From assembly GCA_000432735.1 (NCBI GenBank), contig FR887777.1, positions 1 to 56,804 on the forward strand: a stretch of DNA of 56,804 bases, given 5' to 3'. Numbering within the stretch: the first letter of the stretch is position 1; each line of letters begins with the position of its first letter. The notes beneath the pieces are model-generated. The model was given only the letters and a program-made list of their open reading frames with translations, did no database searches and had not been told where the DNA came from. A program made the translations under genes and the position numbers. The stretch comes from Bacteroides sp. CAG:443. Lineage in GTDB: Bacteria; Bacteroidota; Bacteroidia; Bacteroidales; Bacteroidaceae. This document shows positions 1 through 7,721 of the stretch, one piece after another.

Positions 1-30
1 GTGTAAAAGGTGCATTTCTTCGAATGCTTA

Positions 31-1443
31 CTAAGATTTATTATCCTGAAAATCAAAAGCATTTGTTGTTGTAAAAGTCAGTCCTTTTACAATATTAAAC
101 TGTAATGACAGATTTCCGGTAGCAGCATAAGTACGAAGTTCACTTTGTGAAGCAGCAATAGCACCGAGCGGATTTCCTCCAGTTGTATTCTTTCCTATGT
201 TATATTTACCATCCTCTGTAAACATATCCATCGTAGGATCGTAGTTCAAAGAATTATAGATAGGATTCGCTTTATTGGCAATATAATCATTACCATTCCG
301 GATACCATGATTAAACTGTATATCAGCAGTCACATTCAACCATTTAGCGACTTGAGAGGTCAGATTGGCTCGAGCAGAATAGCGTTCATTATCAGAATAT
401 TTTAAGACACCTTCTTCATTTACATAGTTAGCAGAAAGATAATATTGAGTCTTCTCACTACCACTAGAAACAGCCAACTTATAATTTTGAACCAGTCCAC
501 TACGGAACATTTCATCTTGCCAGTTAATACCTTTCTGTCCGGTACGCAATGCATTCAAGTCATCCTCACTATAACCGTTTCCCGGATACCAGAAATTATA
601 AGCCTCTGCATATTCATAGGGAGAAAGCATGTCATAATGTTTATATACATCCGATATACCAACAGAAGCATCAAAAGTTATGACTCTCTGACCAGCAACT
701 CCAGTCTTAGTAGTAACCAATACAACACCATTTGCACCGCGAGAACCATAAATAGCAGTAGAAGAAGCATCTTTCAATACCTGAATAGACTTGATATCAT
801 CCGTATTGATACCACTCAATCCACCTTCACGAACGATTCCATCTACAACATACAAAGGTTCATTACTCAAATTTACAGAATTGGCTCCACGCACACGTAT
901 TCTAATATCCCCTCCAGGCACACCACTATTTTCAACCTGTACACCAGATACACGACCTTGTAAAGCCTCCGAGATACGAGTTACCGGCTGATCCTTATAT
1001 GACTTATTATCCATTACAGCCACAGAACCTGCCAAATCCGCCTTACGGACAGTACCATATCCCACCACAACAACTTCATCCAGTTTTTCGGTATCTTCTT
1101 CCAGTTTAATTGTCAGATTCATTCCATCACTTGTGATCTGAAACTCTCTGGTACCATATCCGATAAATGAAACACTGATAGTTGATCCAGCTCTTACATC
1201 CAATGTAAACCGTCCATCAAAATCTGTTATAGTACCATTAGAAGTACCTTTCTCTACAATACTGGCTCCAATGACGGGGTCTCCATTTGCATCCTTTACT
1301 ACACCTGTTACTTTGTAAGAGTTTGTCTGTTGTGCTTGTATCCCTACAGACACGTTCTCGAAATTAGCCGATACAGCTAAAGAACAAGGAAGTAATAATC
1401 CTAAAGCAATAATTCTGCTTACATTCATTTTCTTATTGTTCAT
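31..1443 (-). CDS. SusC-like TonB-dependent outer-membrane receptor, N-terminal part, apparently frameshifted
   Basis: This is the first half of a SusC/RagA-type receptor, which imports glycans across the outer membrane with a SusD partner. From the ATG at 1443 there is a signal peptide (residues 1-26), a carboxypeptidase-regulatory-like domain (about 43-115), the hallmark DEVVVVGYGT (123-132) and a plug domain with YVVDGI and GSRGANGVVLVTTK. The frame stops after 470 residues, whereas SusC proteins are about 1000. Restoring one base after the last serine codon would let it continue as S-Y-V-S-I-R-R-N-A-P-F-T to the window edge, so a one-base deletion is likely. An ATG upstream start at 1482 lies over the predicted promoter (TAATTTTG at 1480-1487) and was not used. 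The HTCS gene lies directly upstream on the same strand. Confidence 0.85.
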   Translation of the reverse strand: MNNKKMNVSRIIALGLLLPCSLAVSANFENVSVGIQAQQTNSYKVTGVVKDANGDPVIGASIVEKGTSNGTITDFDGRFTLDVRAGSTISVSFIGYGTREFQITSDGMNLTIKLEEDTEKLDEVVVVGYGTVRKADLAGSVAVMDNKSYKDQPVTRISEALQGRVSGVQVENSGVPGGDIRIRVRGANSVNLSNEPLYVVDGIVREGGLSGINTDDIKSIQVLKDASSTAIYGSRGANGVVLVTTKTGVAGQRVITFDASVGISDVYKHYDMLSPYEYAEAYNFWYPGNGYSEDDLNALRTGQKGINWQDEMFRSGLVQNYKLAVSSGSEKTQYYLSANYVNEEGVLKYSDNERYSARANLTSQVAKWLNVTADIQFNHGIRNGNDYIANKANPIYNSLNYDPTMDMFTEDGKYNIGKNTTGGNPLGAIAASQSELRTYAATGNLSLQFNIVKGLTFTTTNAFDFQDNKS

Positions 1444-1479
1444 AATATATAGATTTAAGAATTCGCAATTCAGTAAGCA

Positions 1480-1487
1480 CAAAATTA
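1480..1487 (-). promoter_or_regulatory. Predicted -7 element for the susC-like gene
   Basis: Read on the minus strand this is TAATTTTG, matching the Bacteroides -7 consensus TAnnTTTG. It would give a leader of about 30 bases before the ATG at 1443. I see no convincing -33 TTG at the usual spacing, consistent with a promoter that needs an activator such as the neighbouring HTCS. Confidence 0.5.
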
Positions 1488-1636
1488 AAATATTGCCCTA
1501 TTTGAAAAGTCGAAAAAATAACAAAAAAGGAAGAATTATTTTCCTCATCTTTTTTCCTACATTTTTCATCCTTTTATCTATATCACAAAAAATCAAGCAG
1601 ATACATTTTTGCTATAAAAATTATGATTTCCTTTCG

Positions 1637-4600
1637 TCATTCATTCTTTAACATATATTCTTTAGGTAAAAAACCGAACTTTTTACGGAAACACTGACTG
1701 AAATATTTAGGGTCATTAAATCCAACTGCATAGGCCAGATCCGATATTCGAATTTTCTTTTTCTCCTGTATCATACGAAAAGCAGCCTGTAAGCGAATAC
1801 TAGAGATAAAAGCAAGAGGAGTCATACCAGTCAACTCTTTCAGTTTATCATTACAAGTACTACGTGACATACCCATTTCGCCAGCAAATTGTGCAGCATC
1901 AAAATCCAAATCACTCAAATGAGAATTGACACACTCTACAGCTTTACGTAAAAAGATTTCATCCTGTGAAGTATAATCTACTTCCTTCGCCTCAAAAATC
2001 AGTTTCTTTCTAGCATCCCCAATCGTAGTATCACTTTTCTTGAGCAAGTTTTCTATCTTTGCCAGCAGCACATTCATATTAAATGGTTTATACAAATATC
2101 CGTCAGCACCAACTTCATATCCCTTGACTCGATCAATATCTGCAGTACATGCTGTCAGTATAATAACGGGTATATGACTTGTTTCGAATGTATTTTTTAT
2201 TTTCCGACACAATTCAAACCCATCCATTCCCTTCATCATTACATCCGTCACTACAATATCTACCTTATGCTGATTCAACTCATCCAATGCAAGTTCCGCA
2301 CAAACAGACTTTATGACAGAAAAATAATCAGATAATCTTCTCGCCATGATATTACATAGTTCATCATTATCTTCCACCAATAGTAAAACTGGCTTTTTCT
2401 TACCCTCCGTTCCATCATTCTCCGCCGGAAAAGCACTGATTTCCGGTTTACCAGTTTCTTCCGCCTGAAGTTCCAAAATGTCTTTAGATGAAATAGCCTC
2501 ATCTATTTCATCTTCGGCAAAGGCCTCCCTGTCTACCGGAACGGTAATACTAAACGTATTTCCCTGCTCCGCTGTACTGCTAACTTCTATCTTTCCATGA
2601 TGCAGCATTACCAAATCTTTAGTCAGAGAAAGTCCTATACCCGTTCCATTCGTATGAAAACGGCGGTATTCTCCCTCATAAAAACGTTCAAACAAATGAG
2701 AGAGTTTTTCTTCAGGAATAACATCCCCAGGATTATTTACTGAAAATCCCCATAATTTATTTTCGGCATCATAAAACTGCTCAACCGTTATGACTCCACT
2801 TTCTGGAGTATATTTGGCAGCATTCGACAATAAGTTATATGCAATCTTATCCAATTTGTCGATATCGAAATAACCTTCAATTTCAAGATCCTTATCCTTA
2901 AAGATAATATGCAAGTGCTTTTTACGTACCAAAGGAGAGAAAGCAGCAACCGACTGACGAAGAAACTTTGTAAGATTTCCTTCTGAAACTCTTAATTTCT
3001 GACGATTATTCTCTATTTTCCTGAACTCCAGTATTTGTTGAATCAAACGAGTTAACCGAGTCATACTCACAGAAAAATCCTCCAATACGTTTTTTAGCTC
3101 CGGATGCTGTGATCTCAATTCATCCAGTAATGCCGACATAATACTCAACGGAGTAAGCAATTCATGAGTTATATTCGTAAAAAACTGTAACTTTGTGTGA
3201 TTCAGTTCCTCTAGTTTCTGACGTTCCACATTGCCCAGTTCAATCATATGTTTCAAATGCATTCTCTTGTGTATAATCCGGTAAGCAATATAACTGCATA
3301 AAAGCAAAAGAACGACATATAAGCAATATGCCCACCACGACAACCAAGGAGGAGGTAATATGGTAATAATCAATTCTCGTGTATTATCAGACCAGACCCC
3401 ACTCGAATTCGCTCCCCTTACACGAAAGATATATTCTCCCGGTGTCAAATTATTATAAAAGGCAAAACGGTGATAAGCCGTAGCAGAAACCCATTTTTCA
3501 TCATACCCCTCCAACTGATATTCATACTTGTTCAAATCCGAGTTGACATAATCTAGGACAGAGAAGCTCAGGTTGAAATTATTCTGGTTATATCGCAATG
3601 TAACATGATCTGCATAATCCAGCGCTACAGACAGTATTTCGTCATGCTTAGAATGCGCCATATTACGCACAGACTCATTATATATTTTAAAATCAGTTAT
3701 CACTACAGGCGAAGAATACTTACTGGATGTCATCATATCTATGTCCAATATATTGATGCCATATACCCCTCCCAAAAAGATTTTACCATCTTTCCCTATG
3801 CAACAAGCATTTCTGTTAAAGATATGTCCTTGTAATCCATCTTCCACGGTATAAATTTCAACAGTCATCTTGTCATCATTTCCAGACATATTGATGCGGT
3901 ACACTTCCAAATTCGTCGTTATCCAGATGCTTCCCCGCCCGTCATTCAATATACAAGATACTATTTCCGATTCCTCAAAATAATCATCTAACATAGAAAC
4001 GAACTGATCCTTATCCCGGTCATACATACACACACCGGTTTCATTACCTCCAGCCCATATACGGTTCTGATTATCCACTCCCAAAGTAACAGCTCCTATA
4101 ATAGAAGCATTATGACTGGAAACATTATAACAACGTACATCGTACTTATTTCCCGTACGTACAATTCTCCATATTCCAGCAACTGCAGTAGCGGCCCATA
4201 TATCTCCATTTTCATCCTCTACCAACTTAAACACAGATGAGCGAGAAAAGTCCTTATTCCCTTTTCCGGCAAGCTGTTCCAAAGAATGGAGTTTACCAGA
4301 ACAGTCTAACATGAAAAGTCCGGAACGCGAACCTAACCATAAATTTCCATCACGATCTTCCAGCACAGAATAAATACATACATCCTTCAGTAAAGGATAA
4401 GATTTATCATTTATCACCTTAACACGCTTCCCATCATACAACCATACGCCATCATCCCAGGTAGCAAAGCAATATTCACCGGTTCTTTTTCTCTCAATGA
4501 TTTCATTCACTGTAGAAATAGGGGGCAACGAAGCGAACTCCTTAAAATGATTACAAGGAGTGACATCCTTCGTTCTATAATTATACTTCACAAGCCCAAA

Positions 4601-5728
4601 CCCCATGATTCCGAGCCACAAACATCCTTCATTATCCTGAAATATGCTTCTAACAGAGCTGGTAGGGAAGAATTTTCTCAACTCAGACAATGTATCAAGT
4701 TCAGAACGGCTCTTTCTCGTATTGACAGTACAAACTCCTCCTCCAAGCAAACCAATCCACATCAGGCCGTCACGACTACACAATAGAGCATTGACCTCAT
4801 TAAAAGGTAGATCATCCGTATTGTTTCCCGGTAGATAATTTGTAAAGTTCCCCTTTCCCTGAGCCGACTCCATAATACTCAGCCCGCTGCGAGAGCCTAT
4901 CCACAGTTTTCCGGTATTAGTATCTTGAGCAATGGAATAAATTATATCATCGGCAATACTATTCTTTTCATTCGCGTCGTGCCTATAGCGGACGAAAAAA
5001 TAATGCTGCATATCATACGGATTTTTCAAGTTCAATAAACCATACCGCCATGTGCCAATCCAGATTTCTCCACTTTTATCCTGAAACAATATATGGGCGG
5101 AATTTCCAGGATTTATTCCCTTATACGATAAAAAAATATCCTTTTCATGGTCATAACGCCATAATCCCTGATTCCAGGTACCGATCCAGATATCCCCCGT
5201 ATGGTCTTCCATCAACGATTTTATATTAAGGATTTCTGGAATATTGTCACAATGACAAAAATCACTTTCGCCAGCTTTCTTGCGGTATAACCCTCTTCCC
5301 GTACCAACCCATACGTCCCCGTCGGCTCCACATGTTATCGCTTCAATATAACTATCGGCCGAAGACAATCCCGACAAAACTATTTTCTCTACCTTATCTT
5401 CACGCTTGTCGAGCATGTACAACCCATTATGGGTACCAATCCACAAATTACATTTTTTATCCTCCCTCACTATATTAACAAATCCATCAATGGAATGGTC
5501 TCTATTCTTTGCATCCGGACGATACATTATTGTAGAATATCCATCATAACGGAGCAAGCCACTATAAGTAGCAATCCAGATATATCCCTCACTATCCTGA
5601 CAAAGATTACGAACTTCATTTGTAGGCAAAGGCAATATAGTCTTCAGAGAACGAAAATGAAGAGAAGAAGAGAATGCAGACACTATTCCCCATAGAAATC
5701 CCATTAGCAAGAAGATATAGCGTTTCAT
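1637..5728 (-). CDS. Hybrid two-component system sensor/regulator (HTCS)
   Basis: A single polypeptide (1363 residues from the ATG at 5728) that senses a glycan fragment in the periplasm and activates nearby polysaccharide utilisation genes. Visible in order: signal peptide, a long run of Reg_prop propeller repeats (IWIGT, LWIGS and similar), a Y_Y_Y domain, a membrane segment near residue 800 (LSWWAYCLYVVLLLLC), a histidine kinase with the phospho-acceptor in HELLTPLS (His about 855), an ATPase domain with GTGIGLSL, a receiver domain (VEDNDE; acceptor Asp about 1162 in VTDVMMKGMDG), and a C-terminal AraC-type HTH. The alternative start at 5770 is GTG, lies upstream of a good promoter and spoils the signal peptide, so 5728 is preferred. 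Its likely target is the susC-like gene downstream. Confidence 0.95.
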   Translation of the reverse strand: MKRYIFLLMGFLWGIVSAFSSSLHFRSLKTILPLPTNEVRNLCQDSEGYIWIATYSGLLRYDGYSTIMYRPDAKNRDHSIDGFVNIVREDKKCNLWIGTHNGLYMLDKREDKVEKIVLSGLSSADSYIEAITCGADGDVWVGTGRGLYRKKAGESDFCHCDNIPEILNIKSLMEDHTGDIWIGTWNQGLWRYDHEKDIFLSYKGINPGNSAHILFQDKSGEIWIGTWRYGLLNLKNPYDMQHYFFVRYRHDANEKNSIADDIIYSIAQDTNTGKLWIGSRSGLSIMESAQGKGNFTNYLPGNNTDDLPFNEVNALLCSRDGLMWIGLLGGGVCTVNTRKSRSELDTLSELRKFFPTSSVRSIFQDNEGCLWLGIMGFGLVKYNYRTKDVTPCNHFKEFASLPPISTVNEIIERKRTGEYCFATWDDGVWLYDGKRVKVINDKSYPLLKDVCIYSVLEDRDGNLWLGSRSGLFMLDCSGKLHSLEQLAGKGNKDFSRSSVFKLVEDENGDIWAATAVAGIWRIVRTGNKYDVRCYNVSSHNASIIGAVTLGVDNQNRIWAGGNETGVCMYDRDKDQFVSMLDDYFEESEIVSCILNDGRGSIWITTNLEVYRINMSGNDDKMTVEIYTVEDGLQGHIFNRNACCIGKDGKIFLGGVYGINILDIDMMTSSKYSSPVVITDFKIYNESVRNMAHSKHDEILSVALDYADHVTLRYNQNNFNLSFSVLDYVNSDLNKYEYQLEGYDEKWVSATAYHRFAFYNNLTPGEYIFRVRGANSSGVWSDNTRELIITILPPPWLSWWAYCLYVVLLLLCSYIAYRIIHKRMHLKHMIELGNVERQKLEELNHTKLQFFTNITHELLTPLSIMSALLDELRSQHPELKNVLEDFSVSMTRLTRLIQQILEFRKIENNRQKLRVSEGNLTKFLRQSVAAFSPLVRKKHLHIIFKDKDLEIEGYFDIDKLDKIAYNLLSNAAKYTPESGVITVEQFYDAENKLWGFSVNNPGDVIPEEKLSHLFERFYEGEYRRFHTNGTGIGLSLTKDLVMLHHGKIEVSSTAEQGNTFSITVPVDREAFAEDEIDEAISSKDILELQAEETGKPEISAFPAENDGTEGKKKPVLLLVEDNDELCNIMARRLSDYFSVIKSVCAELALDELNQHKVDIVVTDVMMKGMDGFELCRKIKNTFETSHIPVIILTACTADIDRVKGYEVGADGYLYKPFNMNVLLAKIENLLKKSDTTIGDARKKLIFEAKEVDYTSQDEIFLRKAVECVNSHLSDLDFDAAQFAGEMGMSRSTCNDKLKELTGMTPLAFISSIRLQAAFRMIQEKKKIRISDLAYAVGFNDPKYFSQCFRKKFGFLPKEYMLKNE

Positions 5729-5749
5729 GTTTTTACATAGTATTTTTGA

Positions 5750-5780
5750 CAAAAATACTATTTTTTTCACTTATGAACAA
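5750..5780 (-). promoter_or_regulatory. HTCS promoter within a perfect palindrome
   Basis: On the minus strand, TTG (5778-5780), 20 bases, then TATTTTTG (5750-5757) match the Bacteroides -33/-7 consensus. The inferred start of transcription is near 5743, some 15 bases before the ATG. The -7 element is one arm of a perfect 11-bp inverted repeat at 5738-5760 (TAGTATTTTTG, one base, CAAAAATACTA), which could be an operator. Confidence 0.6.
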
Positions 5781-5808
5781 TAGAATCCACCTTATTTCAA
5801 TAAAGCAG

Positions 5809-5846
5809 AAAGCCTGTTCTTACCCAAATAAGTAAGAACAGGCTTT
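5809..5846 (-). terminator. Hairpin terminator after ddh
   Basis: A perfect 15-bp stem (arms 5809-5823 and 5832-5846, arm AAAGCCTGTTCTTAC) with an 8-base loop lies 48 bases after the ddh stop. The T-tract on the minus strand is weak. Confidence 0.75.
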
Positions 5847-5893
5847 TATGAATTCTGTATTTATATACTATAATAGTATAAGGAATCTAAGTT

Positions 5894-6793
5894 TTATACC
5901 AAATGAGCAATCAGTTCTTCACGGTCGCCTTCCAGCAAGTCGATAACCGGAACTTCAATCATTGTATAACATCCCGGCTGCTGTTTCATTGAAGCACGGG
6001 CAACGCATACCAGTACCTGAGCAGTAAGTGCCGGATTGTTGATCTTCATATCGAACTCGAACAACTGATTGTGAGTCTTACCCGATACGCCTTTACGTAC
6101 CAGATTCACACCATGGCCCACATCGTTCAAATCGTCAACGCAAGGAACCTGAATAACATGAGTTTCATCGTTTACGAAATACGCATCGGCCTTGATGGCT
6201 GCTTCTACAGTCTTGAAGTCAGCACCTTCTTCCAGTTCTACATAAACCATACGGCGGTGAATACCTGTACCCACCGGAATAGTCATAGACAAAGCATCCT
6301 TTACCCCCGGAATGGCACGTACGGCTACAGAGTGTCCCATACTGCGTCCCGGACCAAAGTTTGTATAAGTAATACCCTTAGGAGCAATAGCCTGCAACAA
6401 TGTGCGTACTACTGAGTCACTTCCCGGATCCCATCCGGCAGAGATAATAGACACTGCGTTATGAGCCTTGGCTGTTTCACCCAGTGAACGGCGCAAATCG
6501 GTAATCTGTGTGTGAATGTCGAAACTGTCGACTGTATTGATACCCAAAGCCAGGATTTCCTTTGCATATTTTTCTACGCTACGGGTCGGAGTAGCAAGAA
6601 TGGCTACATCTACATCCTGCAATTCCTTAATGTCCTTTACTACCGGATAGTTTGCCAGTTCTGCAGGCTTGTTTTCAGCTCCATGACGGCGAACGATACC
6701 GGCTACTTCAAAATCAGAAGCAGCTTCGAGCGCTTCCAATGTAAATTTTCCAATATTTCCGTAACCAACTACGGCTGCTCTAATTTTTTTCAT
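5894..6793 (-). CDS. ddh: meso-diaminopimelate D-dehydrogenase
   Basis: Catalyses the one-step NADPH-dependent reductive amination of tetrahydrodipicolinate to meso-diaminopimelate, for lysine and peptidoglycan synthesis, in the cytosol. The 299-residue product begins MKKIRAAVVGYGNIG with a Rossmann GYGNIG at about 9-14, and contains DSFDIHTQI, the substrate-domain stretch SAGWDPGSDS and GPGRSMGHS, all typical of this family. Length fits. An upstream in-frame start at 6835 overlaps the predicted promoter (TATTTTTG, minus, 6833-6840), so the ATG at 6793 is used. It is divergent from ruvA and ends in a strong hairpin, so probably monocistronic. Confidence 0.93.
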   Translation of the reverse strand: MKKIRAAVVGYGNIGKFTLEALEAASDFEVAGIVRRHGAENKPAELANYPVVKDIKELQDVDVAILATPTRSVEKYAKEILALGINTVDSFDIHTQITDLRRSLGETAKAHNAVSIISAGWDPGSDSVVRTLLQAIAPKGITYTNFGPGRSMGHSVAVRAIPGVKDALSMTIPVGTGIHRRMVYVELEEGADFKTVEAAIKADAYFVNDETHVIQVPCVDDLNDVGHGVNLVRKGVSGKTHNQLFEFDMKINNPALTAQVLVCVARASMKQQPGCYTMIEVPVIDLLEGDREELIAHLV

Positions 6794-6927
6794 TTTATAT
6801 GTGATGTTTGATGAATTCTTTTTTCGACGTTGCAAAAATACAAAATTAGAATTATTCTAAAGAAACAGTCAGGCAGCGATTTTGAAATAAATCTGCACAA
6901 AGTTACGATTTATAACTTTCTTATAGC

Positions 6928-6935
6928 TATTTTTG
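6928..6935 (+). promoter_or_regulatory. Predicted -7 element for ruvA
   Basis: TATTTTTG matches TAnnTTTG and lies 28 bases before the ruvA ATG. The divergent ddh promoter (TATTTTTG on the minus strand, 6833-6840) shares this 170-bp spacer. Confidence 0.55.
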
Positions 6936-6963
6936 CACTAAATTTATCATTTATCAGAAAAAC

Positions 6964-7560
6964 ATGATTGAATATATAAAAGGAGAACTTACAGAGATCA
7001 CACCGGCAATGGCGGTAGTAGAATGCAACGGTCTGGGATACGGCATAAATGTTTCGCTGAACACTTATTCCGCCATCCAAGGGAAAAAAGAGGTAAAGCT
7101 GTATATCTACGAAGCTATCAGGGAGGATGCCTATGTATTATACGGCTTTGCCAGCAAACAGGAACGGGAGTTGTTCTCGCTCCTCATCAGCGTATCGGGC
7201 ATAGGAGGAAACACAGCACGGATGATTCTCTCTGCCCTCACTCCTTCGGAGCTCTGCAATGTAATCAGCAGCGGCAACGATAAGTTACTGAAAACCGTAA
7301 AAGGCATCGGACTGAAAACAGCCCAGCGTATCATTGTCGACCTGAAAGACAAGATTGCCACCACCGATATGGGAACCTCCGCAACGGTTGCTTCTGTCGC
7401 CATGGCGGCCAACACGGAAATCTATGAAGAAGCAGTTGCCGCACTAACCATGCTGGGGTTCGCACAGGCTCCTTCTCAAAAAGTTGTTTCAGCTATCCTG
7501 AAAGAAGAACCAGAAGCTGCCGTAGAAAAAGTAATCAAGCTGGCTTTAAAGAGGCTATAA
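6964..7560 (+). CDS. ruvA: Holliday junction branch migration protein RuvA
   Basis: DNA-binding subunit of the RuvAB branch migration motor. The 198-residue length is typical. The N-terminal OB fold starts MIEYIKGELTEI; two helix-hairpin-helix motifs follow (LISVSGIGGNTARMILS and LKTVKGIGLKTAQRIIVDLKDK), then a flexible linker and domain III at the C-terminus (EEAVAALTMLGF), which contacts RuvB. ruvB is not adjacent, as is common in this phylum. The gene is followed by two tandem hairpins. Confidence 0.96.
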   Translation: MIEYIKGELTEITPAMAVVECNGLGYGINVSLNTYSAIQGKKEVKLYIYEAIREDAYVLYGFASKQERELFSLLISVSGIGGNTARMILSALTPSELCNVISSGNDKLLKTVKGIGLKTAQRIIVDLKDKIATTDMGTSATVASVAMAANTEIYEEAVAALTMLGFAQAPSQKVVSAILKEEPEAAVEKVIKLALKRL

Positions 7561-7606
7561 CCAGCCATTACCAAACCTTATTCATAGATATACACACATA
7601 TCCGAG

Positions 7607-7637
7607 CAGATGAGGTATTTATGAAATACCTCATCTG
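7607..7637 (+). other. Hairpin after ruvA, first of two
   Basis: Perfect 14-bp stem (CAGATGAGGTATTT at 7607-7620, complement at 7624-7637) with a 3-base loop, no T-tract. It lies between the ruvA stop and the true terminator and could protect the 3' end. Confidence 0.55.
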
Positions 7638-7649
7638 TCACTAATCATA

Positions 7650-7696
7650 ACATCCGGACCTCAGCGCTGTTTCAGTGAGAGTCCGGATGTTTTTTA
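7650..7696 (+). terminator. Rho-independent terminator after ruvA
   Basis: Stem ACATCCGGAC (7650-7659) with GTCCGGATGT (7681-7690), followed directly by TTTTTT. The convergent receptor gene ends at 7722. Confidence 0.85.
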
Positions 7697-7721
7697 TCAG
7701 AGCTAATAAGTTTCCGACAAA

